Source: Goekera deserti
GTDB lineage: Bacteria; Actinomycetota; Actinomycetes; Mycobacteriales; Geodermatophilaceae
NCBI RefSeq assembly: GCF_010685995.1
Contig: NZ_JAAGWK010000008.1
Coordinates: forward strand, 1 to 64,000
Reading direction: 5' to 3'
DNA length: 64,000 nt
Shown here: in pieces, positions 34,703-43,159 of the stretch
How the letters are laid out: every line of letters begins with the position of its first letter
Numbering within the stretch: the stretch's first letter is position 1
The notes under the pieces: model-generated
Database searches by the model: none
What the model saw: the letters and a program-made list of their open reading frames with translations, nothing else
What the model was told of the DNA's origin: nothing
Translations under genes and position numbers: made by a program

Positions 34703-34843
34703 CCGGTTTCGTCGGGCGCGTGGTGCCTGGGGGCACGCACCTGCCGGGGCCGAGGCCGGTCGGCCCGCGCACCGGGTCACGCCCGCCGTGACGCCGCACA
34801 CAGTCCGTTGGCGCCGAGGCCCACGGGGAGGCAGGGTCCGGAC

Positions 34844-35581
34844 GTGACCACCGACCCCCAGGACGTGACCGTGCCCCTCGCCGGGGGCCGCGCGCTGCAC
34901 GCGCAGCTGCTGCTGCCGGCGGGTGAGCCCCCGGCGGGCGGCTGGCCGGCGGTGGTCGTGGTGCACGAGGCGTTCGGGCTGACGCCGGAGATCACCACCG
35001 TGGGGCGGAGCTTCGCCGATCGCGACTGGGTGGCGATCGTGCCCGACCTGTTCAGCGCCGGGGTGAAGGTCGGCTGCCTGGTGCGGTCGATGCGGGAGAT
35101 GCTGGCCGGGGCACCGGGCGCGGTGACCGACGACCTGCTCGCCGTCCAGCAGTGGGTGCGCTCGCGCAGCGAGGTCGACGCCGACCGCACCGCCGCGATC
35201 GGCTTCTGCATGGGCGGGGCGTTCGCGCTGCTGCTCGGCTCGCTGGGGCCGGCCGGGCTGCGCGCGGTGAGCGACAACTACGGCCGGCTGCCCGCCCAGC
35301 GCGTCGACCTGACCCGCTGCCCACCGGTGATCGGGTCCTTCGGGGCCGAGGACACCGTCCTGCCCGGCGCCGGCGACGCCCTCGCGGCCCGGCTGACCGT
35401 CGCCGACGTCGAGCACGACGTGCGCAGCTACGACGGGGCGGGGCACTCCTTCCTCACCGGTGACCACAAGCTGTTCGGCGTGGTGCCGCTGGGTGCGAAC
35501 TTCGCCTACTCCGCCTCCGCCGCCGGCGAGGCGTGGCCCCGCATCCTCGACTTCCTGGAGCGACACACCGCGGTGCGGTGA
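34844..35581 (+). CDS. Dienelactone hydrolase family protein
   Basis: The 245-residue alpha/beta hydrolase has the Cys nucleophile elbow GFCMGG typical of dienelactone hydrolases, with Asp in GSFGAEDTVLPG and His in YDGAGHSFL completing the triad. GTG 34844 was chosen because GGGGAGG lies about 12 nt upstream. The family opens lactone rings in aromatic degradation but many members are generalist carboxyl esterases; no aromatic pathway genes are nearby, so the substrate is open. Confidence 0.88.
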   Translation: MTTDPQDVTVPLAGGRALHAQLLLPAGEPPAGGWPAVVVVHEAFGLTPEITTVGRSFADRDWVAIVPDLFSAGVKVGCLVRSMREMLAGAPGAVTDDLLAVQQWVRSRSEVDADRTAAIGFCMGGAFALLLGSLGPAGLRAVSDNYGRLPAQRVDLTRCPPVIGSFGAEDTVLPGAGDALAARLTVADVEHDVRSYDGAGHSFLTGDHKLFGVVPLGANFAYSASAAGEAWPRILDFLERHTAVR

Positions 35582-35585
35582 ACGC

Positions 35586-36233
35586 TCAGCGGGCCGTCGC
35601 GGTCACCGCGTAGAGCGGGTCGCCCTCGCCCGGCATGGTGCGCAGCTCGATGAGCGGCTCGCTGAAGCCGCCGGTGCGGCGCAGCAGCTCGGCGACGACG
35701 GTGCCGTGCTGCTGGTCATCGGTGGCCAGCCAGCCGTGCACGGCCTTGGTGGGGAAGCAGCGGTTGGAGAAGGTGATCGCCACGGTGCCGCCGGGCCGGA
35801 GCACCCGGGCGACCTCGCCGAGCACCTCGATCGGGTGCACCAGGTAGTCGATCGACACGCAGCAGACGACGCCGTCGACGTCGTCGTCGGGCAGCGGGAT
35901 GCGGGTGTCGGTGTTCAGGTCCTGCACGATCCGCTCGGTGGCGGCGGGGTTGGCGGCCAGCTCGGTCTCGTTGATGCCGAGCACGACCAGCTCGGCCGGC
36001 GGCTCGTGGAAGTGCGAGACCCACGACGACATCAGGTCCAGCACGCGGCGCGGCGCGGGCGCCCGGCCGTCCAGGCCCAGCTCGGCGTACAGGTCGCCGA
36101 CGGCCTCGATGGCCGGCTCGTCGATGTGGGTCACGAAGCGCGCGCTGGCGTAGAACTCGGTGTCCGGGGACGGGTCGTCCCGGTCGAAGAACCCGGGCGG
36201 GAAACCGGCGTAGCGGTCGGTGGGATCGCTCAT
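35586..36233 (-). CDS. SAM-dependent methyltransferase-like protein
   Basis: The 215-residue protein has a class I methyltransferase arrangement: RRVLDLMSSWVSHF replaces the usual Gly-rich motif I, ELVVLGINETELAANPA is motif II, and VLRPGGTVAITFSNR is the standard later motif. The loss of the GxGxG loop means SAM binding is uncertain. The family is found in actinobacteria and cyanobacteria without a known substrate. It is convergent with the hydrolase gene (4-nt gap). Confidence 0.75.
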   Translation of the reverse strand: MSDPTDRYAGFPPGFFDRDDPSPDTEFYASARFVTHIDEPAIEAVGDLYAELGLDGRAPAPRRVLDLMSSWVSHFHEPPAELVVLGINETELAANPAATERIVQDLNTDTRIPLPDDDVDGVVCCVSIDYLVHPIEVLGEVARVLRPGGTVAITFSNRCFPTKAVHGWLATDDQQHGTVVAELLRRTGGFSEPLIELRTMPGEGDPLYAVTATAR

Positions 36234-36321
36234 CCCCGGAGTCTGCCGGGAGCCGGACGGAGGGCGTCACCGGGGTCGCGGGGGGCTTGCTAGAGTGCTC
36301 CATGCAGGCTCACGAGCCGCC

Positions 36322-36392
36322 GCGGGTGTAGTTCAATGGTAGAACATCAGCTTCCCAAGCTGACAGTGCGAGTTCGATTCTCGTCACCCGCT
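36322..36392 (+). tRNA. tRNA-Gly (anticodon CCC)
   Basis: GCGGGTG (36322-36328) pairs with CACCCGC (36385-36391). The D-arm GTTCAATGGTAGAAC, anticodon stem TCAGC/GCTGA with loop TTCCCAA (anticodon CCC), and T-arm CGAGTTCGATTCTCG fold as a normal tRNA. The discriminator base is T and CCA is not encoded. It reads GGG glycine codons, frequent in this GC-rich genome. Confidence 0.96.
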
Positions 36393-36566
36393 CTCCCCTG
36401 ACAGGCCCGTCCCGGACGCAGTACCGCGTCCCGGCCGGGCCTTCGTCGTCTCCGCACCACTGTGCGGTCCCGGCCAGCTGAACGAGACGACACGGTGACG
36501 CACAGGCAACACGCCGTCCCTACCGTCCCCCGGCACGAGCAGGTACCGCCGGCCAGGGGGACAGCG

Positions 36567-38237
36567 ATGACGCAGAGCGAGACACGACCGACCGCGGACA
36601 CCGGCACACCGGCAGTGCGGTCGGTCGACGCCGCCACCCGGGAGACGCTGGAGGACTACACCCTCCGCTTCGCCCCGCGCAGCTACCGCACGTGGTCGAC
36701 CAGCGTCGTCGCCGTGTCCGCCCTCGGCGGCATCGCCTACCTGGCCGACTTCGCCATCGGGGCGAACATCGGCATCAGCTACGGCACCACCAACGCCCTG
36801 TGGGGCATCGCGCTGTTCGCGGTGGTGATCATCCTGACCGGCTTCCCGCTGGCCTACTACGCGGCCCGGTACAACCTCGACCTCGACCTGATCACCCGCG
36901 GCAGCGGCTTCGGCTACTACGGCTCGGTGGTCACCAACGTCATCTTCGCGACGTTCACCTTCATCTTCTTCGCCCTCGAGGGCTCGATCATGGCCCAGGG
37001 GTTGGAGCTGGGGCTCGGCGTCCCGCTGTGGCTCGGGTACGCCGTCTCCACGATCATCATCTTCCCGCTGGTCATCTACGGCATGAAGGTGCTCACCAAG
37101 CTCCAGACCTGGACGACGCCGCTGTGGCTGGTGCTCATGGTGCTGCCCTTCGGCTACCTGGTGGTCACCAACCCCGAGTCGATCGACGACTTCTTCGCCT
37201 ACCAGGGCGAGAGCGGGAACGGCGGCACCGACGTCGGCTCGATCCTGCTCGCGGCCGGGGTGTGCCTGTCGCTCATCGCCCAGATCGCCGAGCAGATCGA
37301 CTACCTGCGCTTCATGCCGCCGAAGACACCGGAGAACTCCCGGCGCTGGTGGACCGCCGTGGTGCTGGCCGGGCCCGGCTGGGTGCTGTTCGGCGCGGTG
37401 AAGCAGGTCGTCGGGCTCTTCCTGGCCGTCTACATCATCGCCAACGTCACCGACGGGGCCGACATCGCCAACCAGCCGGTGCAGCAGTTCCTGGAGACCT
37501 ACGAGAACATGATGCCGAGCTGGCTGGCGCTCACCCTGGCCGTCGTCCTCGTGGTGATCAGCCAGGTGAAGATCAACGTCACCAACGCCTACTCCGGCTC
37601 GCTGGCCTGGACGAACTCCTGGACCCGGGTCACCCGCACCTACCCGGGCCGGCTGGTGTTCCTCGGCGTCAACCTGGCCATCGCGCTGGTGCTGATGGAG
37701 GCGGACATGTTCGACTTCCTCAACACCATCCTGGGCTTCTACGCCAACTGCGGCATCGCCTGGGTGGTCGTGGTCGCCAGCGACATCGCGATCAACAAGT
37801 ACCTGCTGGGCATCTCGCCCGAGCAGCCGGAGTTCCGCCGCGGCATGCTCTACGCGGTCAACCCGGTCGGTTTCGTGTCGATGCTCGTCGCCGCCGGGGT
37901 CTCGATCCTGGTGTTCTTCGGCGGCCTGGGCGAGACGATCGCGCCGTACTCCCCGCTGGTGGCCATCGGCCTGGCGCTGGTGCTGCCGCCGGTCATCGCC
38001 GTCGCCACGAAGGGGCGGTACTACCTGCGCCGCACCGACGACGGCATCGACGCCCCGATGCTCGACGGAGACGGCAACCCCTCGGCCCTGGTGCTGCACT
38101 GCCACGTCTGCGACCAGGACTACGAGCGCCCGGACATGGCCGCCTGCCAGACGCACGGCGCCCACGTCTGCTCGCTGTGCCTGAGCACCGACAAGGTCGG
38201 CGACCACATCCTGCCGGCGCAGCCTGCACGCGCCTGA
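36567..38237 (+). CDS. NCS1-type permease with C-terminal zinc-finger-like domain
   Basis: This 556-residue protein has about twelve membrane helices in residues 45-480 and resembles NCS1 (purine/cytosine/allantoin) permeases: GANIGISYG, a polar ...QIAEQIDYLRFMPP segment and NVTNAYSGSLAWTNSW. The last 60 residues are unusual: HCHVC (from 511), then CQTHGAHVCSLC make an HCxxC...CxxH...CxxC zinc-binding pattern in the cytosol. ATG 36567 was chosen because longer starts run into the tRNA leader. Substrate unknown. Confidence 0.88.
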   Translation: MTQSETRPTADTGTPAVRSVDAATRETLEDYTLRFAPRSYRTWSTSVVAVSALGGIAYLADFAIGANIGISYGTTNALWGIALFAVVIILTGFPLAYYAARYNLDLDLITRGSGFGYYGSVVTNVIFATFTFIFFALEGSIMAQGLELGLGVPLWLGYAVSTIIIFPLVIYGMKVLTKLQTWTTPLWLVLMVLPFGYLVVTNPESIDDFFAYQGESGNGGTDVGSILLAAGVCLSLIAQIAEQIDYLRFMPPKTPENSRRWWTAVVLAGPGWVLFGAVKQVVGLFLAVYIIANVTDGADIANQPVQQFLETYENMMPSWLALTLAVVLVVISQVKINVTNAYSGSLAWTNSWTRVTRTYPGRLVFLGVNLAIALVLMEADMFDFLNTILGFYANCGIAWVVVVASDIAINKYLLGISPEQPEFRRGMLYAVNPVGFVSMLVAAGVSILVFFGGLGETIAPYSPLVAIGLALVLPPVIAVATKGRYYLRRTDDGIDAPMLDGDGNPSALVLHCHVCDQDYERPDMAACQTHGAHVCSLCLSTDKVGDHILPAQPARA

Positions 38238-38297
38238 CCTGCACGGGGCTGGTGCGCCGAGTCGTCGGGCGACTCGGCGCACCACCTCAGCGGAGCG

Positions 38298-39326
38298 TCA
38301 GGCAGGCAGCAGCAGGGCCGCGTACAAGGTCAGCCCCGGCCCGAACGCCATGACCACGACCGGGCCGTCGACGTCGCCCAGCTCCTCCAGGACCAGCAGC
38401 ACGGTGGCCGAGCTGCAGTTGCCGTGGGTGGCCAGGGTCCGCCGGGACGGGCCCATCTGCTCCTCGGCCAGCCCCAGGCCGTCCCGGACGACGTCCAGGA
38501 TGCGCGGACCACCCGGGTGCACCGCCCAGCCGGCGACGTCCTCCACCCGCAGGCCGGCGCCCTGCAGCAGCTCGTCCACCACGTCACCCACGTGCCGGGA
38601 CAGCACGTCGGGCACCCGCGGGGACAGGCCCATCCGGAAGCCGAGGTCGGTGACGTCCCACGTCATGTGGTCCGACGTCGAGGCGTCGGTGCGGGCGACC
38701 ACCCCGGCCAGCCGGCGGCCGCGGCCGGCACCGGGCTCCAGCACCACGGCGGCCGCGGCGTCGCTGAACAGCGCGTGCGAGACGACCTGCTCGAGCTCGG
38801 CCCGGGCCGGCTGAACGTGCAGGCTGGTCAGCTCCACGCAGAGCAGCACCGCCGGCCGGGACCGGGCCGTGACGAAGTCACCGACGGCGGCCAGGCCCGG
38901 GATCGCGGCGTAGCAGCCCATGTGGCCGACCAGCAGCCGCTGCAGGTCCGACGGCATGCCCAGGTCGCTCGCCAGCCGGATGTCCAGGCCGGGCGTCGCG
39001 TAGCCGGTACAGGTGACCACGCCGAACAGCCCGACGTCCCCGGGGGCGAGGCCGGCGGCGTCGAGCGCTCCGGCCACGGCCTGCTTGCCCAGCGGCAGCG
39101 CCTCCGGCAGGTAGCGCCGCATCCGGGCGCCGGTGCTCCAGTCGGAGATGTCCTCGTCGATCGGGTTGACCACGGCGTGCCGGGTGCGCACCCCGGCGCC
39201 CATGAACACGCGCTCGGCTGCGCGCACCCCCGCGTAGTGCCCGGCGAAGTAGCCGTCCCACATCACCCGCTGCTCCGCGGCGGCCGGGAGTGCGTGCCCG
39301 GCGCCGGTGACGACGGCCGTGCTCAT
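38298..39326 (-). CDS. Type III polyketide synthase
   Basis: The 342-residue thiolase-fold enzyme has the type III PKS triad: Cys138 in GHMGCYAAIPGL, His270 in WAVHPGGPRIL and Asn303 in HGNCSSATVL. Actinobacterial members extend fatty-acyl-CoA or aromatic starters with malonyl-CoA to give alkylresorcinols or pyrones. The methyltransferase gene just upstream would fit O-methylation of such a phenolic lipid or quinone. A possible 22-codon ORF ends in an ATGA overlap with this start. Confidence 0.9.
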   Translation of the reverse strand: MSTAVVTGAGHALPAAAEQRVMWDGYFAGHYAGVRAAERVFMGAGVRTRHAVVNPIDEDISDWSTGARMRRYLPEALPLGKQAVAGALDAAGLAPGDVGLFGVVTCTGYATPGLDIRLASDLGMPSDLQRLLVGHMGCYAAIPGLAAVGDFVTARSRPAVLLCVELTSLHVQPARAELEQVVSHALFSDAAAAVVLEPGAGRGRRLAGVVARTDASTSDHMTWDVTDLGFRMGLSPRVPDVLSRHVGDVVDELLQGAGLRVEDVAGWAVHPGGPRILDVVRDGLGLAEEQMGPSRRTLATHGNCSSATVLLVLEELGDVDGPVVVMAFGPGLTLYAALLLPA

Positions 39327-39391
39327 GCCGGGCCGCCGGCGGGCGGGGTGCTGGCCGTGCGCCGGGCGTCGCGGCGGTCGTGGTCGCTCAC
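39323..39391 (-). CDS. Possible 22-codon leader ORF coupled to the PKS gene
   Basis: GTG 39391 with GGGAGGA upstream starts MSDHDRRDARRTASTPPAGG and ends in TGA overlapping the PKS ATG (ATGA). The good ribosome-binding site and the overlap suggest it is translated and couples expression of the PKS. The product is short, polar and Arg-rich and may have no function of its own. Confidence 0.35.
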   Translation of the reverse strand: MSDHDRRDARRTASTPPAGGPA

Positions 39392-39467
39392 GTGCGGTCC
39401 TCCCGGACGGAAGCTGGGACGGGGGGTCACGGGCACGACCGTACGTGCGGGCGCCCCGGTGTGCTGG

Positions 39468-40202
39468 TCAGCGCCGGTGCCCGTACCCGGCGAAGAGCAC
39501 GCCGGAGTAGCGCATCGGCCGCATCCGGACGACGTCGCGCCGACCGCGGCGCCAGGCCACGAGGTCCCGGACCGAGGGCCGGATGCCGGTCAGCCGGAGC
39601 TCCAGGCCGACCCGGTCGGCGGCCGCGAGCAGCGCGGCGCGGTCGACGAACAGCGCCGGGTCGTGGATGCCGGGGGGCGGTCCACCCGGGAGCTTCTCGG
39701 CGATCCGGACCGCGACGACGTCCGCGGTGCGGGTGCGGGCGATCGAGTCGAGCACCAGGGTGCCGCCGGGCCGCAGCAGCCGGGCGCACTCGGCGAGCAC
39801 CGTGGCCGGGTCCGGCACGTGCTCCAGCACCTCGCCGGCGAGCACCACGTCCGCGCACCCGTCGGCCAGCGGCACCGCCAGCACCGAACCCCGGACGGCG
39901 GCCACCCCGTGCGCCTGCGCCTGCCGCAGGCCCGCCGCCCCGATGTCCACGCCGACGTGCGTGTAGCCCAGCCGCTGCACGTGCGGGGCCATCAACCCGC
40001 CACCGCAGGCCAGGTCCACCAGCAGCGCGCCGGGGTGCGGCGCCGGTGGCAGGTGCTCGGCCCGGGAGGCGGCCAGCCAGTGCAGCATCGCGAACCCACC
40101 GGTGGGGGTCCACCACTGGTCGTCCAGCTGCTCGTACTGCCGGGGGTCGTTGCGGGGCAGCGGCGTCGGGCCGGCCGGCTCGGGACGGGGCACCGCCAGC
40201 AC
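39468..40202 (-). CDS. UbiG-like SAM-dependent methyltransferase
   Basis: The 244-residue protein has motif I VDLACGGGLMAPHVQ, post-I HVGVDIGAAGL, motif II DVVLAGEVLEHVPDP and motif III LLRPGGTLVLDSI. The N-terminal YEQLDDQWWTPTGGFAMLH is characteristic of UbiG/3-demethylubiquinone O-methyltransferases. It probably O-methylates the type III PKS product (alkylresorcinol-type). It precedes the PKS gene on the same strand. Confidence 0.85.
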   Translation of the reverse strand: MLAVPRPEPAGPTPLPRNDPRQYEQLDDQWWTPTGGFAMLHWLAASRAEHLPPAPHPGALLVDLACGGGLMAPHVQRLGYTHVGVDIGAAGLRQAQAHGVAAVRGSVLAVPLADGCADVVLAGEVLEHVPDPATVLAECARLLRPGGTLVLDSIARTRTADVVAVRIAEKLPGGPPPGIHDPALFVDRAALLAAADRVGLELRLTGIRPSVRDLVAWRRGRRDVVRMRPMRYSGVLFAGYGHRR

Positions 40203-40203
40203 G

Positions 40204-40557
40204 TTACGTCCGCGAGCCCTGCTTCAGCGGGTCGTGGCCCCAGTTCATCAACGAGTAGCGCCACTTGGAGGTCTCGACGTCCTCGTGGCTGGGCTCCTGG
40301 GCCAGGTGCCGCTTCACGTAGCCGGTGACCTTCCGCATGTGCGCGAGGTCGTCCTCGGTGAGGTCGGCCTTCTTGGTGTGCAGCAGCTGCACGATGCGCC
40401 GGCCCGACTCGTGGCCGGTCGACTCCCCCGACCCGCCGGACTTCTGCCCGACGGCCTGCGACTGCTCGGTCTCCAACCACTTCTCCAGCTCGCCCGCGGT
40501 CATGTTGACCGCCTCGCCGAACTCGCTGCGCGTCTCGTCCGGGTCGTGCTGTGCCAT
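40204..40557 (-). CDS. DUF3140-type protein
   Basis: The 117-residue protein is charged and helical: EAVNMTAGELEKWLETEQS, an HESGRRIVQLLHTKKADLT region, and HMRKVTGYVKRHLAQ followed by TSKWRYSLMNWGHDPLK. This matches the DUF3140 type common in actinobacteria and sometimes annotated DNA-binding. Function unknown. It is 1 nt from the end of the methyltransferase gene. Confidence 0.8.
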   Translation of the reverse strand: MAQHDPDETRSEFGEAVNMTAGELEKWLETEQSQAVGQKSGGSGESTGHESGRRIVQLLHTKKADLTEDDLAHMRKVTGYVKRHLAQEPSHEDVETSKWRYSLMNWGHDPLKQGSRT

Positions 40558-40665
40558 CGCCCTGCCTCTCGACTGGTGCGCCGACGGGTGTGCGCCGGCC
40601 AGGGGGCGGTACCGCGGGATGCCGACCGGGAAACCGCACGTCGTCGCCCGGCCGGGCCGGGGGAC

Positions 40666-41370
40666 TCAGCGCTGGCGGCGCTGGCTGAGCGCGATCATCA
40701 CCTGGTGCAGACGCTGGTCGTCCAGCGGGCCGACGGCCAGTGGCGTCGCCGCGGGGCGGTGCGCACGCAGGCCGTCCAGGACCACGCCCAGGTACCGCCG
40801 CCACAGGACCGGGTCCTGGCCGCCGCAGGACAGCGAGGAGACCAGCAGGCTGAGCACCGGGATGTCCTCGGCGGTCACGTCCGGCCGCAGGTCCCCGGCG
40901 GCCTGGGCCCGTTCCACCATCCCCCGCAGTGCCCCGCCGAGACGCTCGTGCACCTCCGCGAAGCGCTCCGCCGACGTCGCCGCCTCGGCGATCACCTGGC
41001 GCAGGCCGCGGTCGGCGACCTGGAGGGCGGCGAGCTCCTCGATGAACGTGCACAGCGACGCCCAGGCGTCCTCGCCTCGGGCCAGCCGCTCGGCCGACGC
41101 GACCACCTCGGCCGCGCGCTGCTCGAACAGGGCGGCCACCAGGTCGTCCCGGTCGGGGAAGCGACGGTAGACGGTGCCCACCCCGACCCCGGCCCGTCGG
41201 GCGATCTCGTCGAAGCCCGCGTCCAGCCCGCGCTCGGCGAAGACCTCCGCCGCCACGCGCAGGATCACCTGGCGGTTGCGTTCGGCGTCGCGGCGCAGCG
41301 GCCGGCAGCGGGCCGCCGACTCCGGAGCACCACCCTCGATCCCCACGACGTCGTGGTCACCGATCGACAT
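40666..41370 (-). CDS. TetR-family regulator
   Basis: The 234-residue protein has an N-terminal TetR helix-turn-helix (AAEVFAERGLDAGFDEIARRA, GVGVGTVYRRFPDRDDLVAALF) after about 30 extra residues, and a C-terminal ligand domain with FIEELAALQVADRGLRQVI. ATG 41370 was chosen; in-frame sequence further upstream is low-complexity. Ligand and targets unknown; DUF3140 and PKS genes lie downstream on the same strand but after a 108-nt gap. Confidence 0.88.
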   Translation of the reverse strand: MSIGDHDVVGIEGGAPESAARCRPLRRDAERNRQVILRVAAEVFAERGLDAGFDEIARRAGVGVGTVYRRFPDRDDLVAALFEQRAAEVVASAERLARGEDAWASLCTFIEELAALQVADRGLRQVIAEAATSAERFAEVHERLGGALRGMVERAQAAGDLRPDVTAEDIPVLSLLVSSLSCGGQDPVLWRRYLGVVLDGLRAHRPAATPLAVGPLDDQRLHQVMIALSQRRQR

Positions 41371-41580
41371 GCACACGTCCTCCGCGCGGCCCCGGGGCCG
41401 GCCGGCCCCCTCCCGGCCCGGCCGGGAGATGGGGGACGAGGCTACACACCGGGGTGCCCCCAGGTGGGCCCTCGCTCCGCCCCCCCGTCCTGGGAGACCG
41501 TGATCGACGTCTCGGGTGCCGGCGGACACGACCCCCCGCGGGGGGTGGTCCTCGGCGGCCGCTGCGGGCAGTGTGTGCAC

Positions 41581-41712
41581 ATGCCCGACACCCAGCGCGA
41601 GGTAGAGACCGCCACCCGCTCCGCCGACGGCGAGACGGCGTCGTCGAACGAGAGCTCCTCCGGCACCACGGCCCGTTCGCTCGCCAACCCCCGCCGGATC
41701 CGCCGCACCTGA
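41581..41712 (+). CDS. Possible small polar protein, 43 aa
   Basis: An ATG-started frame gives a Ser/Thr/Glu-rich peptide starting MPDTQREVETATRSADGE and ending in a basic SLANPRRIRRT. The polar composition with an acidic body and basic end could be a real small protein, but no ribosome-binding site is clear and codon evidence is weak. Confidence 0.3.
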   Translation: MPDTQREVETATRSADGETASSNESSSGTTARSLANPRRIRRT

Positions 41713-41833
41713 CCGCCGGGCGGACGCGGGCAAGCCCCGTCCCCCACCCGCCGAGCACCGGGCGCCGGGCAGCGGACGAGCCGGTCCCACCCGTCCCGGA
41801 CACCTCCGCCGCACCCCGCGACCCCCTGGTCGC

Positions 41834-41855
41834 ACACGACGCTGCGCCGTCGTGT
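41834..41855. promoter_or_regulatory. ACACGACG-N6-CGTCGTGT inverted repeat
   Basis: Perfect 8-bp arms and a 6-nt spacer, 36 nt before the 41892 start. The size fits a TetR-type operator, so autoregulation by the second TetR protein is likely. Confidence 0.5.
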
Positions 41856-41891
41856 AGTCACCGGCGCGCCGTGGACTGATCCGTCACGGCG

Positions 41892-42539
41892 GTGCTGCAC
41901 GATCGCCCCGTGACTGCCGCTGCGCTCCCCCTCGACCCGTCCGACGACGGACCCACGCCGATCCGCCGTTCCCGCGAGGAGCGTCAGGCGATCGTGCTGG
42001 ACACCGCCGAGCGACTGTTCGCCTCGCGCAGCTCGCGCAGCGTGGGCATGGACGAGCTCGTCCGGGAGACCGGCCTGGGCAAGATGACCGTCTACCGGCT
42101 GTTCAAGAGCAAGGACGACCTCGTCGGGGCCTACCTCTCCCGCAAGGCCGCCACCGTGCTCGCCTTCATCGACGCCGAGCTGCACCGGCTGGACGGCGAC
42201 CCCCGGGCCGCACTGCTGTCCGTCGTGGACGCCGTGGAGTCCGACGTCACCCGCACCGGCTTCCGCGGCTGCCCGTTCACCAACGTCAGCAGCGAGTACG
42301 ACGACCCCCAGCACCCCGCCCGCAGCGCCGCCGCCGACTACAAGTACGAGCTGCACGAGCGGCTGCTCGGCCTGGCCGGCGAGCTCGTGCCGGCCCGGGC
42401 GGAGGACCTCGCCGCGCAGGTGCACCTGATCATCGACGGCATGTACCTCTCCGGCGGGCTGCTGGGCCCCGACGGCCCGGCCTCGCACGGCCGGGACCTC
42501 GCCGAGCGCCTCGTCGACGCGGCGGTCGCCGGCACCTGA
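41892..42539 (+). CDS. TetR-family regulator
   Basis: The 215-residue protein has a TetR helix-turn-helix (DTAERLFASRSSRSVGMDELV, TGLGKMTVYRLFKSKDDLV) and a C-terminal domain with GCPFTNVSSEYDDPQHPAR, a signature seen in the TetR_C branch of LfrR/YxaF-like regulators. GTG 41892 or GTG 41910 could start it. An inverted repeat before it suggests autoregulation. Target genes are not evident. Confidence 0.88.
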   Translation: MLHDRPVTAAALPLDPSDDGPTPIRRSREERQAIVLDTAERLFASRSSRSVGMDELVRETGLGKMTVYRLFKSKDDLVGAYLSRKAATVLAFIDAELHRLDGDPRAALLSVVDAVESDVTRTGFRGCPFTNVSSEYDDPQHPARSAAADYKYELHERLLGLAGELVPARAEDLAAQVHLIIDGMYLSGGLLGPDGPASHGRDLAERLVDAAVAGT

Positions 42540-42604
42540 GCCGGTCGCCCGCGACCGTGGTGGGAGCCACGGACCGGCAGGTTTGCCCGGTGGCCGCGGC
42601 GGAG

Positions 42605-43039
42605 ATGACCCACCCCGTGACCGACCGATCCCGCCCCGACCTCGACGACACCACCGTGGAGGGCCTCGGCAAGCTGTCCGAGGCCCTGGAGACCGTGGAG
42701 CAGGCCCGCGGCCAGCTCTACGGCTTCCACCAGCACAGCGGCAAGGCCGACCTGCTCCTGCAGGACGCCGTGGAGCTGTTCCGCAAGGCCGGCCAGGACG
42801 CCCTGGCCGACGACCTGGAGCGTGACCTCGTGGGCCGCAACGTGATCGCCGACCGGTGGACCTTCCAGATCGTCGAGGACTACGACGCCACCTACTGGAG
42901 CACCTTCCGGGCCTTCGACGAGCGGGCCCGCCAGGAGCTCGCCGGCGGCGACCGGCACGTGTTCGAGGCGCGGATGAAGCAGCGCGAGCGCACCGCCGGG
43001 CACCCCGACCACCAGGCCGGCCCCGCCCTGGACGACTGA
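42605..43039 (+). CDS. Conserved actinobacterial hypothetical protein
   Basis: The 144-residue protein is helical, with LSEALETVEQARGQLYGFHQ, a FRKAGQDALADDLERDLVGR segment and WTFQIVEDYDATYWSTFRAF. No signal peptide, membrane helix or Cys. I recognise it only as a type of small cytosolic protein frequent in actinobacteria. ATG 42605 was chosen; a GTG at 42591 is also possible. Confidence 0.7.
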   Translation: MTHPVTDRSRPDLDDTTVEGLGKLSEALETVEQARGQLYGFHQHSGKADLLLQDAVELFRKAGQDALADDLERDLVGRNVIADRWTFQIVEDYDATYWSTFRAFDERARQELAGGDRHVFEARMKQRERTAGHPDHQAGPALDD

Positions 43040-43123
43040 GCGGACGGTCGCCCCCGGCCGGGCCGGGTCCGGGCGACGGACGGGGCCGCCCGAGAGCGGT
43101 GAGGCCGGTCCGACACGCCGCCG

Positions 43124-43153
43124 GACCGTGGGCCCCACCGGGGGCCCACGGTC
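43124..43153 (-). terminator. Hairpin between convergent genes
   Basis: GACCGTGGGCCCC and GGGGCCCACGGTC are perfect 13-bp arms with a 4-nt loop, 6 nt past the OsmC stop and 84 nt past the convergent hypothetical gene. It probably terminates both transcripts. Confidence 0.7.
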
Positions 43154-43159
43154 AGCTGG

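Larger units (their letters stand above)
41371..41891. other. Region between two divergent TetR genes
   Basis: This 521-nt stretch separates the two TetR genes. It contains one possible small ORF (41581-41712) and a 22-bp inverted repeat (41834-41855). The sequence around 41573-41580 reads GTGCACAT. The rest shows nothing I can identify. Confidence 0.6.
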
